Source: Penelope pileata
Lineage: Eukaryota > Chordata > Aves > Galliformes > Cracidae
Reading direction: 5' to 3'
NCBI GenBank assembly: GCA_013396635.1
Contig: WBMW01000581.1
Span: forward strand, 372,001 to 436,000
Length of the DNA stretch: 64,000 bases
Below, piece after piece: positions 50,330 to 62,928 of this stretch (positions are counted from its first letter, which is position 1; the number at the start of each line of letters is the position of its first letter). The translations under genes and the position numbers were made by a program. The notes beneath the pieces are model-generated. The model did not search any database. It was not told where the DNA came from and saw only the letters and a program-made list of their open reading frames with translations.

Positions 50330-50530
50330 AGGAGTGATTATAAAATCTTAATACTGCTCTGTGAAGGGCATGTGTATTATCAAAATCTTATTTCTGCAGG
50401 GAATTAGGAATTTTAAAAATACATTCCAGCGAATAACAGGCCTGATTAACCTCCAGCCCAAATGTCGAGGGCTCATGGGGAAAGAAAGATGAATTTTAAC
50501 TGACAGAAAACTGCTACAGGAATGACATAA
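50330..50530. promoter_or_regulatory. Possible conserved noncoding element
   Basis: Complex, non-repetitive AT-leaning sequence with several homeodomain-like cores (GTGATTATAAAATCTTAATA, CTGATTAACC) next to a GC-balanced block (CCCAAATGTCGAGGGCTCAT). The texture resembles conserved elements of gene deserts. That is an impression, not a measurement. Confidence 0.15.
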
Positions 50531-52299
50531 CCTACCTAATGGTGAAACTGATGTCATTTTAACGCTTCTTTACTCTGCATGACTTTAGGTAAGTGCTGGC
50601 AGCCCTTGATAGGCAGGGATCTCACTCTTCCAGTGCCCTTGGCCTCTGTTTCCAGGCCTTCAGAGCTGTGAGATAAGAGGGGACCCTAAAGCTTTGCTGT
50701 ATTGTTGTCTAGGAAGCCTGTTACTAGCTCCAGACTCAATCTTTGCTTTTCTTGAGATGGACTTGTGTGTGATGTCCAACTGTGTCTAGAGGTTTCCTTC
50801 TATTGGAAATGAAAGAAAATATTATTGCTTATTGATTCCGTAAAGATACAGGGAATATTGCTTAAACAGTTTTTTCATACAACAAAATAAGAGTTGCTTG
50901 TGTTACCTGTGCAATTGGGATGACTGAGCAAAGTCATGGAGATTTCTGGCTAGGGGACAAGTGATGTCATTGAAGCAAATCCTTCTTGTGCCTCTCACTC
51001 AGATACCATCTTGGCTTCCGTAGGGCACAGTTACAAGTGTGGAGAGAAATGTGCTTGCACAGAACAGATTTCCCTCTCAGCTGTACTTAGACACATTTGC
51101 ATTGTACTCAGAAGTCTAAAGTAAGAAGTGGTCTCAGCTGGCCAAATCTGCAGGCATCTGAGGAACAGAAAAGCTTTCCCCTCTTCTTGCTTTTGATGAG
51201 ATGGAAACTGGAAATTTAACATCTGCTCCTTCCAAGGAGTGAATTTAGTAAGTCTGAGAGAGATGTCTTTAAATATGCAGGTTTATAAACCATTTGAAAT
51301 GGAAAGGTGTCTATCCTGTCTCACATGCTGTCTTCTGTCCAGTGGAGCCTGAAACTTGTTATACTCCATCAAGGAAAAGTAAAAGGAAGAGGAAAAACCT
51401 GTGGCACACTCTGCTGAGCTCCTTTGGTAGGATGCAATATTTTGCAATCCTTGGGAATGAAGTGTTCTCTGTGTACCAAAGAGAACCTCCTTTCCGAACC
51501 AAGGCTCTGCAGCAGGGCATCCTCACCTGCAGCACAAATGGTTGTTCTGCAGCCACGCTTGTGCTGTACAGCCAATGTGCTTGCCAAGTGTTGGTTTCTG
51601 CATTTAAGCAGGCTTCCTTATGGTTTAGGAGGAAAAAATTACACATCTCTGTCACACCTACTTATGCAACATTCATTCAGAATAGCAGCTTTGCTTTTCT
51701 GATTTTGGAGAAGGAGAAAAGAACAACAGGAAGGAGAATGATAGAGTCACCATTATTAGACATGTGGCATGTTTCAAGGGTGGCTCTCATCTGAGGGGAA
51801 GCGAAGTACCTCAGGAAAAGCACAGTGCCAAAGGAGGACAGGTCTGAGTGCCCAACAAATAGAGTTTTAGACAGCTGGAATAAAAACAGTACCCTGGGAA
51901 GAGTGAGGATCACAGAGGTGCTGGGGCTTCCTGTAGTATCTCAGGTCCCTGGAGGGAAAGGGGGGTGCAGCAGAAGGGGGGTGGCCCCAGGTTTTACCTC
52001 TTTCTGAAGGGGAGTGTTGCCAGGTGCCCCCTAGATGCTGGCCATCACACTGCTGTAAGAAGCCGCCTCTGCCCTGCTGCTGCGTGCTGGTTTGGATGCA
52101 CATGGCTGGGGGATGCTACAGCTGCAGCTCCCGACCCTTGCAGACTATCTGGGTGCTGCAGGGGATGCACTGCCTGAAGAGGCACCGTGCCCTAACAGTG
52201 ATTTTTCTTGGCAGTAAAAATGCACTTTTTTTATGTACTCGGAGCCTGGGATTAGTCTGACCCAGTAACACCCTCTGTCAGCAGGCTTCTTAAATCAGA

Positions 52300-55200
52300 C
52301 ATGGAGAACGTACAGGAAAAAGTGTGATAATTTACATCTCTGTATTCCCCACCATAGGCACATCACAATGGGGCTCCTGTTCCCTCTCATCACTCTTCCT
52401 TTCCCCGAGCACAGCGAGGTTCCTCCCACCTGCCCACAGCCCTTCAGCGTGCACTCAACTCCTACAGCAGCCTCCCTGCCAGAGCCTCCCCCCAGCCTCC
52501 CATCAGCTGCCACTGCTGCCTCCATCTGCAGGCTGCTCCCCTTGCTCTGCTTGGAGGCTTGGTTTTTAAGCTGTCTGTTGAGATATTTTTCCCCCTCAGC
52601 AGCATTTAGCTGTTGATCTGTGCTCTCTCCTTATCACCAGCATCACAGTTTGGGGTGGCAGGTGACAGCTAAGCACAATCGGGAAGCTGAAGGCAGAAGG
52701 AACTTCTCAGTGGGGTGAGAGCTTTGCAAGATCTCTGTCCCTAATCTCAGGGACCACATCCACTTTTCTGCTAGAGCCCTTTGGAAGTCATCCCAAACCC
52801 ACCTGGCATGCAGTCTGAACTCACACCCGAGTGCCCCATGCTCCCTAAAGCTCACTGGGTGTTGAAGGCATTTTAACTTCTCAGGTTTGTGCATCATGAA
52901 TATGTTTGGGAGGTATGCCCATCACTCTGGCGACATTTCCTACTATAGGAAGTCTCTCATCCACGCACAGATTTTGTTACTTGGTTTCACCACTTTTCAG
53001 TTTTTGCCACACTTACTAATAAACAGGGTATGTATGAAAGCGGTGTCATTGGCAGCTCTTTGCTGACTGATGAATAAGACCTATTAGAAACTGATTACTG
53101 GGTTTACTGAATTTTTTCCAGGCTGTCATGTATCTGCTCCAGCAATAAGAAAAGAGTATCTGATGCTGTGCTCCATTTCGTTACTGATTATCTAAGTAAG
53201 CTGTCATCTTAAAACAAGGAAATATTCCTGATGCCGTCTTTTTACTGATTGCTCCTTGTCCATGATTTTCTTTGTTTTAAGCATTGGGTCTGGAGACTCA
53301 AGCTGGAAAATGACATATTGACCAAAAAGAGGAAAAATAATAAATATTGTGTGGGCTGCAGTCTTCCAAAGCTCCAAGAATAAATAAAGCTTCTGTTAAA
53401 GTGCTCTGAGGAGGAGGTTGATGATAATTCTTTCTAAATATCTTTTTCAAAGTGAGATGTCTAAATTCTTTAGATAAATGCTTTAAGAGTCCTAAAAACC
53501 ATCCCGTGTTAACAAAACCTCTTGGAAATAGATTTTGCTGGACTGTTTCTGTGAACAGCAGGTAGAGGTTGAGATAAGGGAAAAAAATCATCCAAGTGAA
53601 TTGAATATATCTGTGGCAGATGCATTATTGCAATAGCAATCCAGATTCAAGCCTTTTGCCTACTAGACCTCTGCATACACGTAGAAAGGCTTATTTGCAA
53701 TAGTCCCTGCTGACTGATTGTTCTCCTGCCACCGCTGCTTACTGTTTCTCAGAATATATTGACTTTTCAGCAGGGCTGTTGCCAGGTTCTTGAGCACGAT
53801 TCTCTGTTCAGTGGGACTTCTCAGATGCTTCAATCTAGTCAGAAATACTTCTTTTCAGCCCTTTAATCTCTTTCTCTCCCCTCAAGTTTTATTCTTTTTT
53901 GTGAGGAGGTGGGGAAGGAAGAGCTTAAATTTGAAAATGCTGAATTATTTCCCAGTCTAACTCAGCTTGATGACGGTAGCAGCAGGACTCTTTTTGACCC
54001 CTTTTTCTCTTTTGGTTGTCTCTTTTTGATAATCACTGGAAAGCAGTCCTTAAAATGGGTGTAAATTAAAGATTTTTTGCTGATACAGAAACTATAGCAC
54101 TTCCTTCACCTTTCTTCAAGCCCTCTTAAATGTCCACCTTTCCCTTGCAGCTGCTGGGGCCTGCTCTGCACGCAGCAAGAAGCTGCCCTGATGTGTGTAC
54201 GTGTTTACTCTGCAGCTTCCCCGGGGCAGCCTAGGAGCGGCAGGGACAATGTGCTATTAGGGAATTTGCTGCCTTGTTTTCCCCTTGGTGCTTTCCTGAA
54301 AAGAAAGCAGTGCATCTGGGCTAAGAGAGGCTTTCCTAATCAGCAGCTGCATTGGTTGTATTTTTAACATCCTATTAGGAAGCGTTCATATCCAGACTTG
54401 CTGTGTTGCTATCTCTGTCGGTGTTGCCAGCTGATAATTTGGAGAGACGTTTAGTTGCTGCCTGTATTTTTCACATGACTACCAGCAGTTTAGGATTTGT
54501 GAGTCTCATGAGCAATGTAGGGAAGGCTCATGTAAAGCACTGCTGTAGGGAGGGCAGGTGGCTGTCCCTTTGGGATGGGAAGGGCTTTGACGTTGTACCC
54601 AGCCACTAAAGAATCCCCCCTCAATCATCTTTGCTGCGGCACAGGCTAGAGTCTTTATCAGTGGCTGTGTGCAGGTATACTTACAGTGAATGCCCAATGA
54701 GAAAGCTAGAATTCTGTCTTTGTTAGGAAATATTTACCTATCTTGGGATCCTATCCTGCTGTTTGTGGAGGTGGCTGTGTAAAACAGCAATCTGATGATT
54801 CGTGTTTATGTAGAAGGTAACGAGCAATTTACTGCTCTTAAACCTTGCTACTGTCACCTCAAACATCTTTTCTTTTTAACAGGATGCTACTGAGCCCAGA
54901 TTTCTATTGGAATAGTTTATTGCTTTCTCGAGGAGCTCTAATAGGTAGCTTTTTTCCCTCTATTTCCTTCTGACAGCTTTCAAAAATGGGAACAAAGCTA
55001 ATAATAGTGCTTTGCACCTACATAAGTCCTTTTATCCGATGTACTCAGATGTGCATTATGAAGGCTGGAAGGGTCTTATAGTCTTACCATGAGCTAAGTA
55101 CGATAAATACCCGTGCTACAGCAGAGACAATGTGACGCACAAGGCAGGTGCAAGTTGCTTTCCCAAGATGAAGCACAGGTTTATGTGGTTCGAGGGAGCC

Positions 55201-57269
55201 TTGTGGGGTGCCAGAATTAATTTCACTCTAATTCAACAATACTTTTAACGTATAGCAAGTATGTGCCCTTCTTAGACATTGATGCAGGCCTTGGTTGTAG
55301 TGATGTTGCTCAGTGCTGGATCCAGATAGTGCTTCGTATTTCTACCTGTGCCCAATGTAACAGTGGTTGCCTGACTCATGCTGTCCATGGGCTGTCCATC
55401 TGACAAACATCGCTTTGTCTGCTGGGTAGGTGGTGGCTGTAAGTCACAACACCAACTGTGCTATGGTCATGTTTAGTGTGGCAGAGACTAACGATGTGCA
55501 AAAAAAGTTTGCAGAGCCTGTGTGCAACACAGAGGGTGCCAAAAGCCACAAGTCAGTCAGCTTTGGGCTTGCATTACTTCACTGAGTGTTTGTTATTTAT
55601 TGAAAGCCCTATCCTAGCATTTTGTAAATTCTTGTAAATCACTGAAACCCACCAAATGAGGCACAGCACAGATGTATTCTGAGCCATTCCAAAGGAGATG
55701 AGACTGAGGAAGCAAAAGGCAGATCTGACCAGAGTCCCCTGAAGAGGTCAGTGCTTGGGGCGGGTGAGGTGGCCGAGGTATTTGTCCCCATGCCCACAGC
55801 CAGCAGTGGTGCCTCACTTCTCTTCTGCCTGCTGGGCTCGCTCCTTCCTGGGAACCAGCAGCCCCACCGGGCTCCTGGGCACGGTGCCCAGTTCACAGCT
55901 GCCATGGGGAGCTGCTGCTTTTCTCTCCCCTACTATAATAGCAGCCTTATAAGGCTTCCCCCAGCCTGCCTCTCCTCTGCAATAAAAAGTTGCGTGTTTC
56001 CATGTGTGGCTTCTGCTGTGATATTTGGCTTCATTTAGTGGGATCCTGGGAGATGGTCATAGCACTAGAAGGAGAGGAAAGAATAAAAAAGGGAAAAGAA
56101 AAAGAAAGGCAGGCCAAGGAAAACCCAGTCTGCAGCAGGAATGAAACAAAAGATATTAAAATAAATGGTTTTGTGAGGGAAAGCTGGCTGTCTTGTGGGG
56201 CAATGATGGTGCAGATATCTGCCTTCTGCTGGACAGACATGGTAGTGCCCAGAAAACTCTGAAATCCCAGGTTTTCAGTGGAAACCCAAGTATAAAAGAG
56301 GAATCTGTTTAAAGAAAATGCTGGAAATGGTTACCAACTCTCAGCAGTTTTTGGACTCGATGCATTCTTCATGCCAGAAAGTGGATGAGAGATTTCTAAA
56401 AGAGTCTCATGTTTGAACACCAGATGTGTCTTATTGTCCATTTGGCTGTGTTTTGTGATCAAGTGGCAGTCCTTTGAAAATGCATGCTCTGTGTTGGTCC
56501 CAGGTTCATCCAGGCTTGCACTCTATATCCTGGTTTGTTCCATATGTGTTTTACACAGTTATTTCCAAGTTACACCATCATCACCTTTCCCTCCCCAGGC
56601 CTTTACTGCCAATTCCTGGTTTTACAACCTCCCTACTACCAGCCTGCTCCCTTCCTGCTGCTGGTTGCCTGTACTTTGTGATTTTCCCCTTGGCTCTATC
56701 CCATTGTCTCTATGAGCACTTCATACAAAGAAACACAGGTTGCATCATTCCCACCAGTCTTTCCCTCTGGAATTTTCTCTTCTTTTGTCTGACTTCCGTT
56801 AGGATAAATAGCATGAGATTTTCAGAGAACCTTTTGCTCTCATTGCCTCACATGCAGCACTCTAACTATACATTATAGCAGAGGTTTCAAAAGAGAAATA
56901 GCATCCTGATATCTTTAGTCTCAGTGCTAGCCTTCTCATTACCAAAATGTGACACAGGTGTTTGGACACACTGCGTTTATGCCCCTGGACCATGGTCTAA
57001 CACAATGTCTGCCATTTGGCTTTTCTCTGCATCCAGCCAAATGAATTTCCTGAAGCAAATCCTTTGTGTAATTGTGTGTGTGATTGGGGAGGGAAATGGT
57101 GCTTTTTTGTTGACTTCTGCAACGTGGAATACACAGAATTTGACTCTATCTTTCAAAGGAAAATAAACAGCTTGCATTTAATTCTAAAAATAACTCCTGT
57201 CCCAAAACACAAAGTAAACAGTCACGGAGTTGTAGGAAGGGAGGAGTTGCTGGCTTGTTAGAATTGTAG
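52300..57269. other. Noncoding DNA with moderately GC-rich pockets
   Basis: No gene was recognised. A C-rich pyrimidine-biased stretch lies at about 52365-52560, and GC-richer pockets at about 54160-54240 and 55750-55920. They have few CpGs, so they are not CpG islands. Open frames in them overlap on two or three frames and look compositional. Confidence 0.6.
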
Positions 57270-57329
57270 ATTACTGCCAATGTGGAAAGAAGTGCAGTGA
57301 TTTACAATGATGTGGAAAGAAGTGGGGTG
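57270..57329. repeat. Diverged 30-bp tandem duplication
   Basis: Two adjacent 30-bp units share ATGTGGAAAGAAGTG at 57280-57294 and 57310-57324 and are similar at most other positions (about 23 of 30 by eye). It is a small local duplication with no coding role apparent. Confidence 0.7.
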
Positions 57330-58304
57330 GTAACATTCAAGTTAGCAGAGAAAGGATCTTTAGTCACTGAAATCGTAAGCTTTTCTCCATCCGAAACTCA
57401 TTAGTTAGTCACTGGCAGTTGCACTATTTTAAGACATTATTTACCCTCCTAGGCAGTATCGATGTGTTCCTGGAGACGTGTGTGTTTCTGTGCATGTTAT
57501 TGGTTATTTCCAATCAATAGCGAGAAGTAAACTTGAAGCCAAATACTGCAGTCTTGTCTTAATCCTTCTGTGAGAAAATTTCCTTTGGCTCTGTTTTAAC
57601 ATGAGTGAAAGGAACAGGGAAAAAAAATGAAATAATATTCACTAGAAGGAAAAAAGTGTGATTTCCAGGTGCTTCTCATACACATAGTAAGGGGGTGAAG
57701 CAAAGGAACCAGCCTACACAGGTCTGATGGACACGGATAGGTCTTTAGTTAACATTACGTGTAGCTGTAGATGGCTTGCCCTATGCTCATGAAGGTGTAT
57801 CCTATTCCTGAAGAAAAGAGTTGGGTAATCTCATAGGCTTGTTCCACTCCTAATTTCCCTGGCTAGCAGACTGGTTCTGTAATCAAGGTGAAGTGATTGA
57901 ATGCTTTTGTGTAGTTGATTTTAGTATTATCTGTGAACTAAATCACTGTTATCTATCCTAGGGAGTAGTTTATTTTCCTGTACTGCATATAGATCTCAGA
58001 AAAGCTTCCCTTTGATCTGGGGGAGAAAAGATTGCTCCTTTGCAGCAATCAAAAATATAGGTCTCTGAAGCCATAAACCATTCCACTGTACTTTTTAGAA
58101 TGAGGCATGGCAAAACATGTCATCTGTGCTTTTTCTTCTTCTAAGAATAGTCTAGTTGAATTCTTTATACGCTTGGTTACGTGCCATAACTCAAGGGGAA
58201 AAATTATATGCATTGTTCTAATTATTTATATGAGCAGTACAGTGATGATTTAACTACCTGAGGCAAAGATCTCATTGGACTAGATTTGGCACAAACTCAG
58301 AATT

Positions 58305-58344
58305 AAAAAAAAAAAAATCAAATAAAAAAAAAAAAAAAAAAAAA
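58305..58344. repeat. Double poly(A) tract
   Basis: Thirteen A residues, a short TCAAAT break, then twenty-one A residues. An A-tailed retroposed sequence was considered, but the upstream flank shows no recognisable element or target-site duplication. Confidence 0.85.
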
Positions 58345-61300
58345 GTATTATTCACTAATTTCAGAATGCTTTTAAACGGCAATGAAAACGTTTTATTCTT
58401 TTCTCTTTTATCCCAGCACATAGACATTTTGTGTATGTTTGTCAGTTCAAAGCAGATCTCGGTTTGTAATAGTCCTGACAGCACTTATTACAATCTGTCA
58501 AGTCAGTAATTTGTGAGCTCAGGATTTACAGGATAATTTTTAGAGCTAGCATCTAACAAGTCACGGTGCATTTACTCTTTTCATTGCTTCACGTATTTTT
58601 GTGAATCACTCAGTTAATTCATGCAGCTATTTTTATTCTTGTGGCCCTGACTGGACTCTCTGATACCAATACAGCTGTCGCTTGAAACAGTTCTGTAGAC
58701 ATGATTTTGAGCACACTGCTTTCTTTAGTGACATGAATGTGAAAATGAGCGTTTACCTAAGAATTATTACAGCCTACTTGCTATAAATTGTGATCCATCA
58801 TTATTTGTAAGTTCATTCAGAGAAACAACACATCTACACAACTGCCTTCTTGTGTGGTTCATAGGTGTTCAGCCCAATCATTTATCAGAACTGGGAGGAC
58901 AGGCACTTAACTGGATTGAATGAAATGGTCCTACACCAGTTTACTGGATGTTTGGCTCTCATATTTTTCAGGAAAACCTAAATGAATAATGTAGTTGTCT
59001 AATTCGATTCAAAAACACATTTTCAGTCATTCTGGTAGATTTTGTAAGGTAGAAATCTAACCTGTTAAAAAAAACAATTTAGAAAAAAATATAGCATCAA
59101 AGTGGTGAATGACATTTAACTAAAGTCTAGAAAACAAGAGCTGGAGCTTCTGACTTCTACCTGTTTTCTTTTCCCTTGTTCACATGAATAACAGATAAAA
59201 GAGAGATAGTACTTTGAAACTCCTTACTTGGGTGCTTACTGTTGGGTGGGCCAACTTTTGGACTTGCTTGAGAAACGCGGAAGTATTAGAAAAGCTGAAC
59301 AAAATTACAGCACTGAGTTTAATCAAAATGAACGTTTTTCATGGGCAAATTTCCTTGTTAAAAGCATGTATGTGAACTTTAAGTATTCTGTTTCTCAGAT
59401 TCCTGAACAGAAATTTCACATTTTGGTGATACTGTAAGAATGTTTAACTCAGCTAATTCCTAAATGTTCAGTATTGCAGCTTCTGTTCTATATCAGGGAA
59501 AAAGTAAACATGAAAGTAATTACTTGGGATAAAAAATCTGTTTCCTGAGTAGGTGAAGCTCTTACTATATCAAAGTAAAGCTGTCTAGGACTGAGAATAC
59601 CATTGGTTCTGAAACTGCCTGAACCCACTTTTGCTTTCAGTTTTGGCCTACAGCCTTGTGCCTTACTGACAGCCCACAGTCCTGGGCAACTAACCAACAC
59701 CTGCAAGACTTTCCCTGTCTTATCTCAGAGGCCATGCATCTCTCTTATTAACATACCTGTGAGAATTAAGGCAATAAGCAGACAACAAAGCTGCAGAACT
59801 TGCTACTCAAAGTCAGTAGAGCTCATTACAGACACAACAGATGGGTTTTTATGGTCTGTTTGGCTTGGGATAGGAAGGCTGACAAAGAGGAGAGAAGCAA
59901 GATGGAGAAGGTAGAGAAGTTGTTCCTCTAGTGCCTGGTGCTTTGTGCTAGCTCATGGCTGTGGTTCACCCAGTTGATTAGGGACCATCCAACTCATCCA
60001 CAGACCAGTACTGGAAACAATATGCCATCTGAGCTGCTGTTGGCATTGACGTGTCGTGCCATGTCATAACAGCAGAACTCTATTTCTTTCGGTACTATGA
60101 AGACACAAGCATGATGCACTGGCCCCGCTTCCACTGAGATGTGGAGCTGGGATTCCCCACAATTCTCTTCTGTTTTTAACTATTCAGAGTCCTCTTTTAA
60201 TTAGTCAATAACCAAAACTTAAGGTGATTTTTTTGAATTATTATTCTTACACTTTTCTATGGGAAAGCCTACCTATTAGAATCTTGTCCTTGATTTTCTT
60301 CTGTAGAACCATCTGTTTGCCAATATAGTAATGTTATTTTTCATTTAGTGTATGCCATTTAATGTAATCATGTATTTTAAGGGAAGCAGCACCCAAATGT
60401 GTTCCTAATCGTGGGTAACTCTCATATTATTTTCTTTTAGAAATCACAAGTGTGTTATCTGACATATTAATTGTTAGAATGGTGTATGACTAAGGATACA
60501 AATATCTCCTCATTTTTCCCCCTCCCCTTACTTATTGTTTTGTTTGAGAAGATCAGTACATTTTGTCTGTGAAAAGCCCTGGATTAAATGCCACCCACCA
60601 AAGATTTTGTGCTTGTTTTCTTTTGCCAAAGGAGGTTGTCAGACACTGGCGGAAATAATGTAATATTGGTTGACCTAAGACTTTAATTAACTGACAAGGA
60701 AGTTTACAAAAACTGTCATATTAACTTTGCACATCATTTTTCTGGGGCAGAAAAGCTTTGCCACACAGCACTCATTTCTTGCTTTGCATACCTCAAGGCA
60801 TAAAGGCATAAAGGAAATAAATATGTTCCCTATTTCTGATGCAAATAGTGTTCTACAAATATGAAATGAAAGATTTTTCTAGCTATCAGCCATTCCTGTT
60901 TGAGCCTAATACAACTCAAATAAGCGGTATTTGACTTGCATGTTTAGATTAGCGTTGTGGGCTGTGTTTTGAACTGAACCCTTAGACATGAGGGTAGCGT
61001 GTGGTTTTTAACCCTGCAAGAAGCCAGCAGACTGCTTTCATGTTGTCTTTTACCAAAAATACTTCTTGGGCAGTAGTTACGTGGTTTTTGATGATTCTAA
61101 ATCCACAAGCATTTCAACTATGTAAAGGACTGCTGTTCACTTCCCTTTCTATTACTATCAGTTCTACCCACAGCTTAGTGAGTCTAGTCCTTAAAGGTTT
61201 CCCTTCAGACAGCTGCTTTCTGAGCCATAATGTTACAATAAATATATAATTTCACCCATCTTTTGCCCTTTCTTTTCCTGTTTCCTTTTAACTAACCTGT

Positions 61301-61390
61301 TACCAAAATCTCATGTCTTCTTCAGTCTTCATTTTCTTCTGAAACACATCTATCAAATCCACAGTCTCTCTCTTTTGTCTTTCTTCTTCA

Positions 61391-61417
61391 TTTTTTGTTT
61401 TTTTTTCTTTTTTTTTG
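61391..61417. repeat. T-rich low-complexity tract
   Basis: Several T runs broken by single G or C residues inside a pyrimidine-rich stretch of about 150 bp. Confidence 0.7.
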
Positions 61418-62830
61418 CCGTCAAGCCTTTCCATCTTTTCATTTATTTTCTTGGAAATCATCAACCAGATGATTTCCTCCACATGCTGATACTCCCTGCT
61501 AGGATCTCTGTTCCTGCTTTGCTCACTTTTCCTTGTTTATAGCATCTTTCCTACTAGCTGTCTTTCTTTTTTCGTTTACCTACAGTCAGTGTTAGCAGTC
61601 ATTGTCAAAATTACCTTCTTGTCCATCCCTTTAACCATATTGCCCTTCAGTGAAATTTTTTCGGTAGGCTTTTGTCTTTTTGCTGAATCAAATTCAAGTG
61701 ACTTTTTGCTCTCAGCCAAAGCTTCCACTGTTCCCATCTTTAGTTGAGCAAATCAATAGTAGCATTGAAAAATAACTGGAAGCCTCCCTAATACCTGGTG
61801 CTTCCCCATCAGGATGTAGATATCCAAGGGAAAAATGATCCATGCAGCTAATAGAGTTCTCAGAGGTCCTTCGGGAGGTGCCAAGTCAAGCTGTGGCCAC
61901 AGGCTCTTCCTGCAGAGGTGGAGTAGCCAGGGGATGTAATATAACAGAGGGCAGCAATTAGTGGTTCATTTCCACTGAACACAACCTCACAAAACACTCA
62001 CATCCAATAGCAGAATTAGCCAGGATTTTTTTTATGTTTTTATTTATTTTTTTTCAGGGAAATGAACATTTTTACATCAGCTCCTTCAGATGCAGTCACT
62101 CCTCTGACCCCTTCCCTGCTTGTTCTCAGCCCCCATTTCTCACTATGTTTCAGTGGGCCCACTGGTCTTGTGCTCATGACCAGTGAGCTGTTGTTCTTCC
62201 CTTCCTACAAGCCTGCAGCCCATGGAGAAATGTGATGAATCCGCTATCCTCTCTGCTGTAGTCTTTGATTAATGACAGTCTCAGCTCACCAGTTCCCAGG
62301 GACCGTGTGTTATCAGTTTGATTTCCCACACCTGTGATTCATTAGTCAAGGGACAGAAGAAGCTGGAAAAATCAAAACTGCATTGAAATGTGGAACAGTT
62401 GCTGGCCTCACTTCATCTTCAGCCTTTCTTCTTTCACCACTCGATCTACTGGGTGGGGCCTTGGGATCCAGTACAAGATTCTCCTCACTCTTCATCAAGA
62501 GAAGGCAGGCAATTAAGTTGGATTCTGCGGCTATGAATAAGGTCTTACATTGAAGTGATCTATTACTACACCAGTAAGATTCCAAATACCTGCTATAGAC
62601 CTTTTAAACACCTTGTGTGGAACTACTGTTACATCTCCCGCCTCTCAGCCCCATCATCACCTCTGCTAGGTGCTCATTTGTTCATATTGGGTATACCTGT
62701 AAAATGATGGTCATTGCTGAACTGGATAATGACAGTGATACCGCATGGAAACGGACTGCTCAGCTTGATCAAAATCATAGCATTGTTTCAAGTCTCTTTT
62801 ATGTAGACAGAAAAATGTCTTGGTTCATAA

Positions 62831-62928
62831 TAAAAAAAAAATAAAAGCAAAAGAATTTTTTTTTTAAAAAAAAGGAAAGCTAAAACCCCAACAACAAAAA
62901 GGGTTTGTTGTTGTTGTTGTTTTTTTTT
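62831..62928. repeat. A/T homopolymer block with (TTG)n and hairpin
   Basis: An A run is followed by T10 directly abutting A8 (62856-62873), then CAACAACAAA at 62889-62898 pairing with TTTGTTGTTG at 62904-62913 over a 5-nt loop. The TTG unit continues to about 62920 and ends in a T run. The block is low-complexity DNA able to fold on itself. Confidence 0.75.

Larger units (their letters stand above)
44056..52299. other. Single-copy noncoding DNA, no gene recognised
   Basis: About 8 kb with only short overlapping frames. The 166-codon frame at 51294-51794 is opposed by two minus frames and lacks recognisable motifs. Listed separately are ATTT-rich DNA at 48050-48110, an A run at 48150-48163, a weak candidate exon at 48593-48659 and a possible conserved element at 50330-50530. 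A purine-rich, G-rich stretch lies near 49067-49125. Confidence 0.65.

Noticed and set aside
51294..51794. 166-codon plus-strand open frame
   Set aside because: Opposed by two minus-strand frames of similar extent, with no recognisable motif.
58305..58344. Poly(A) runs as the tail of a processed pseudogene
   Set aside because: No recognisable coding remnant upstream and no target-site duplication found. Treated as simple low-complexity DNA.
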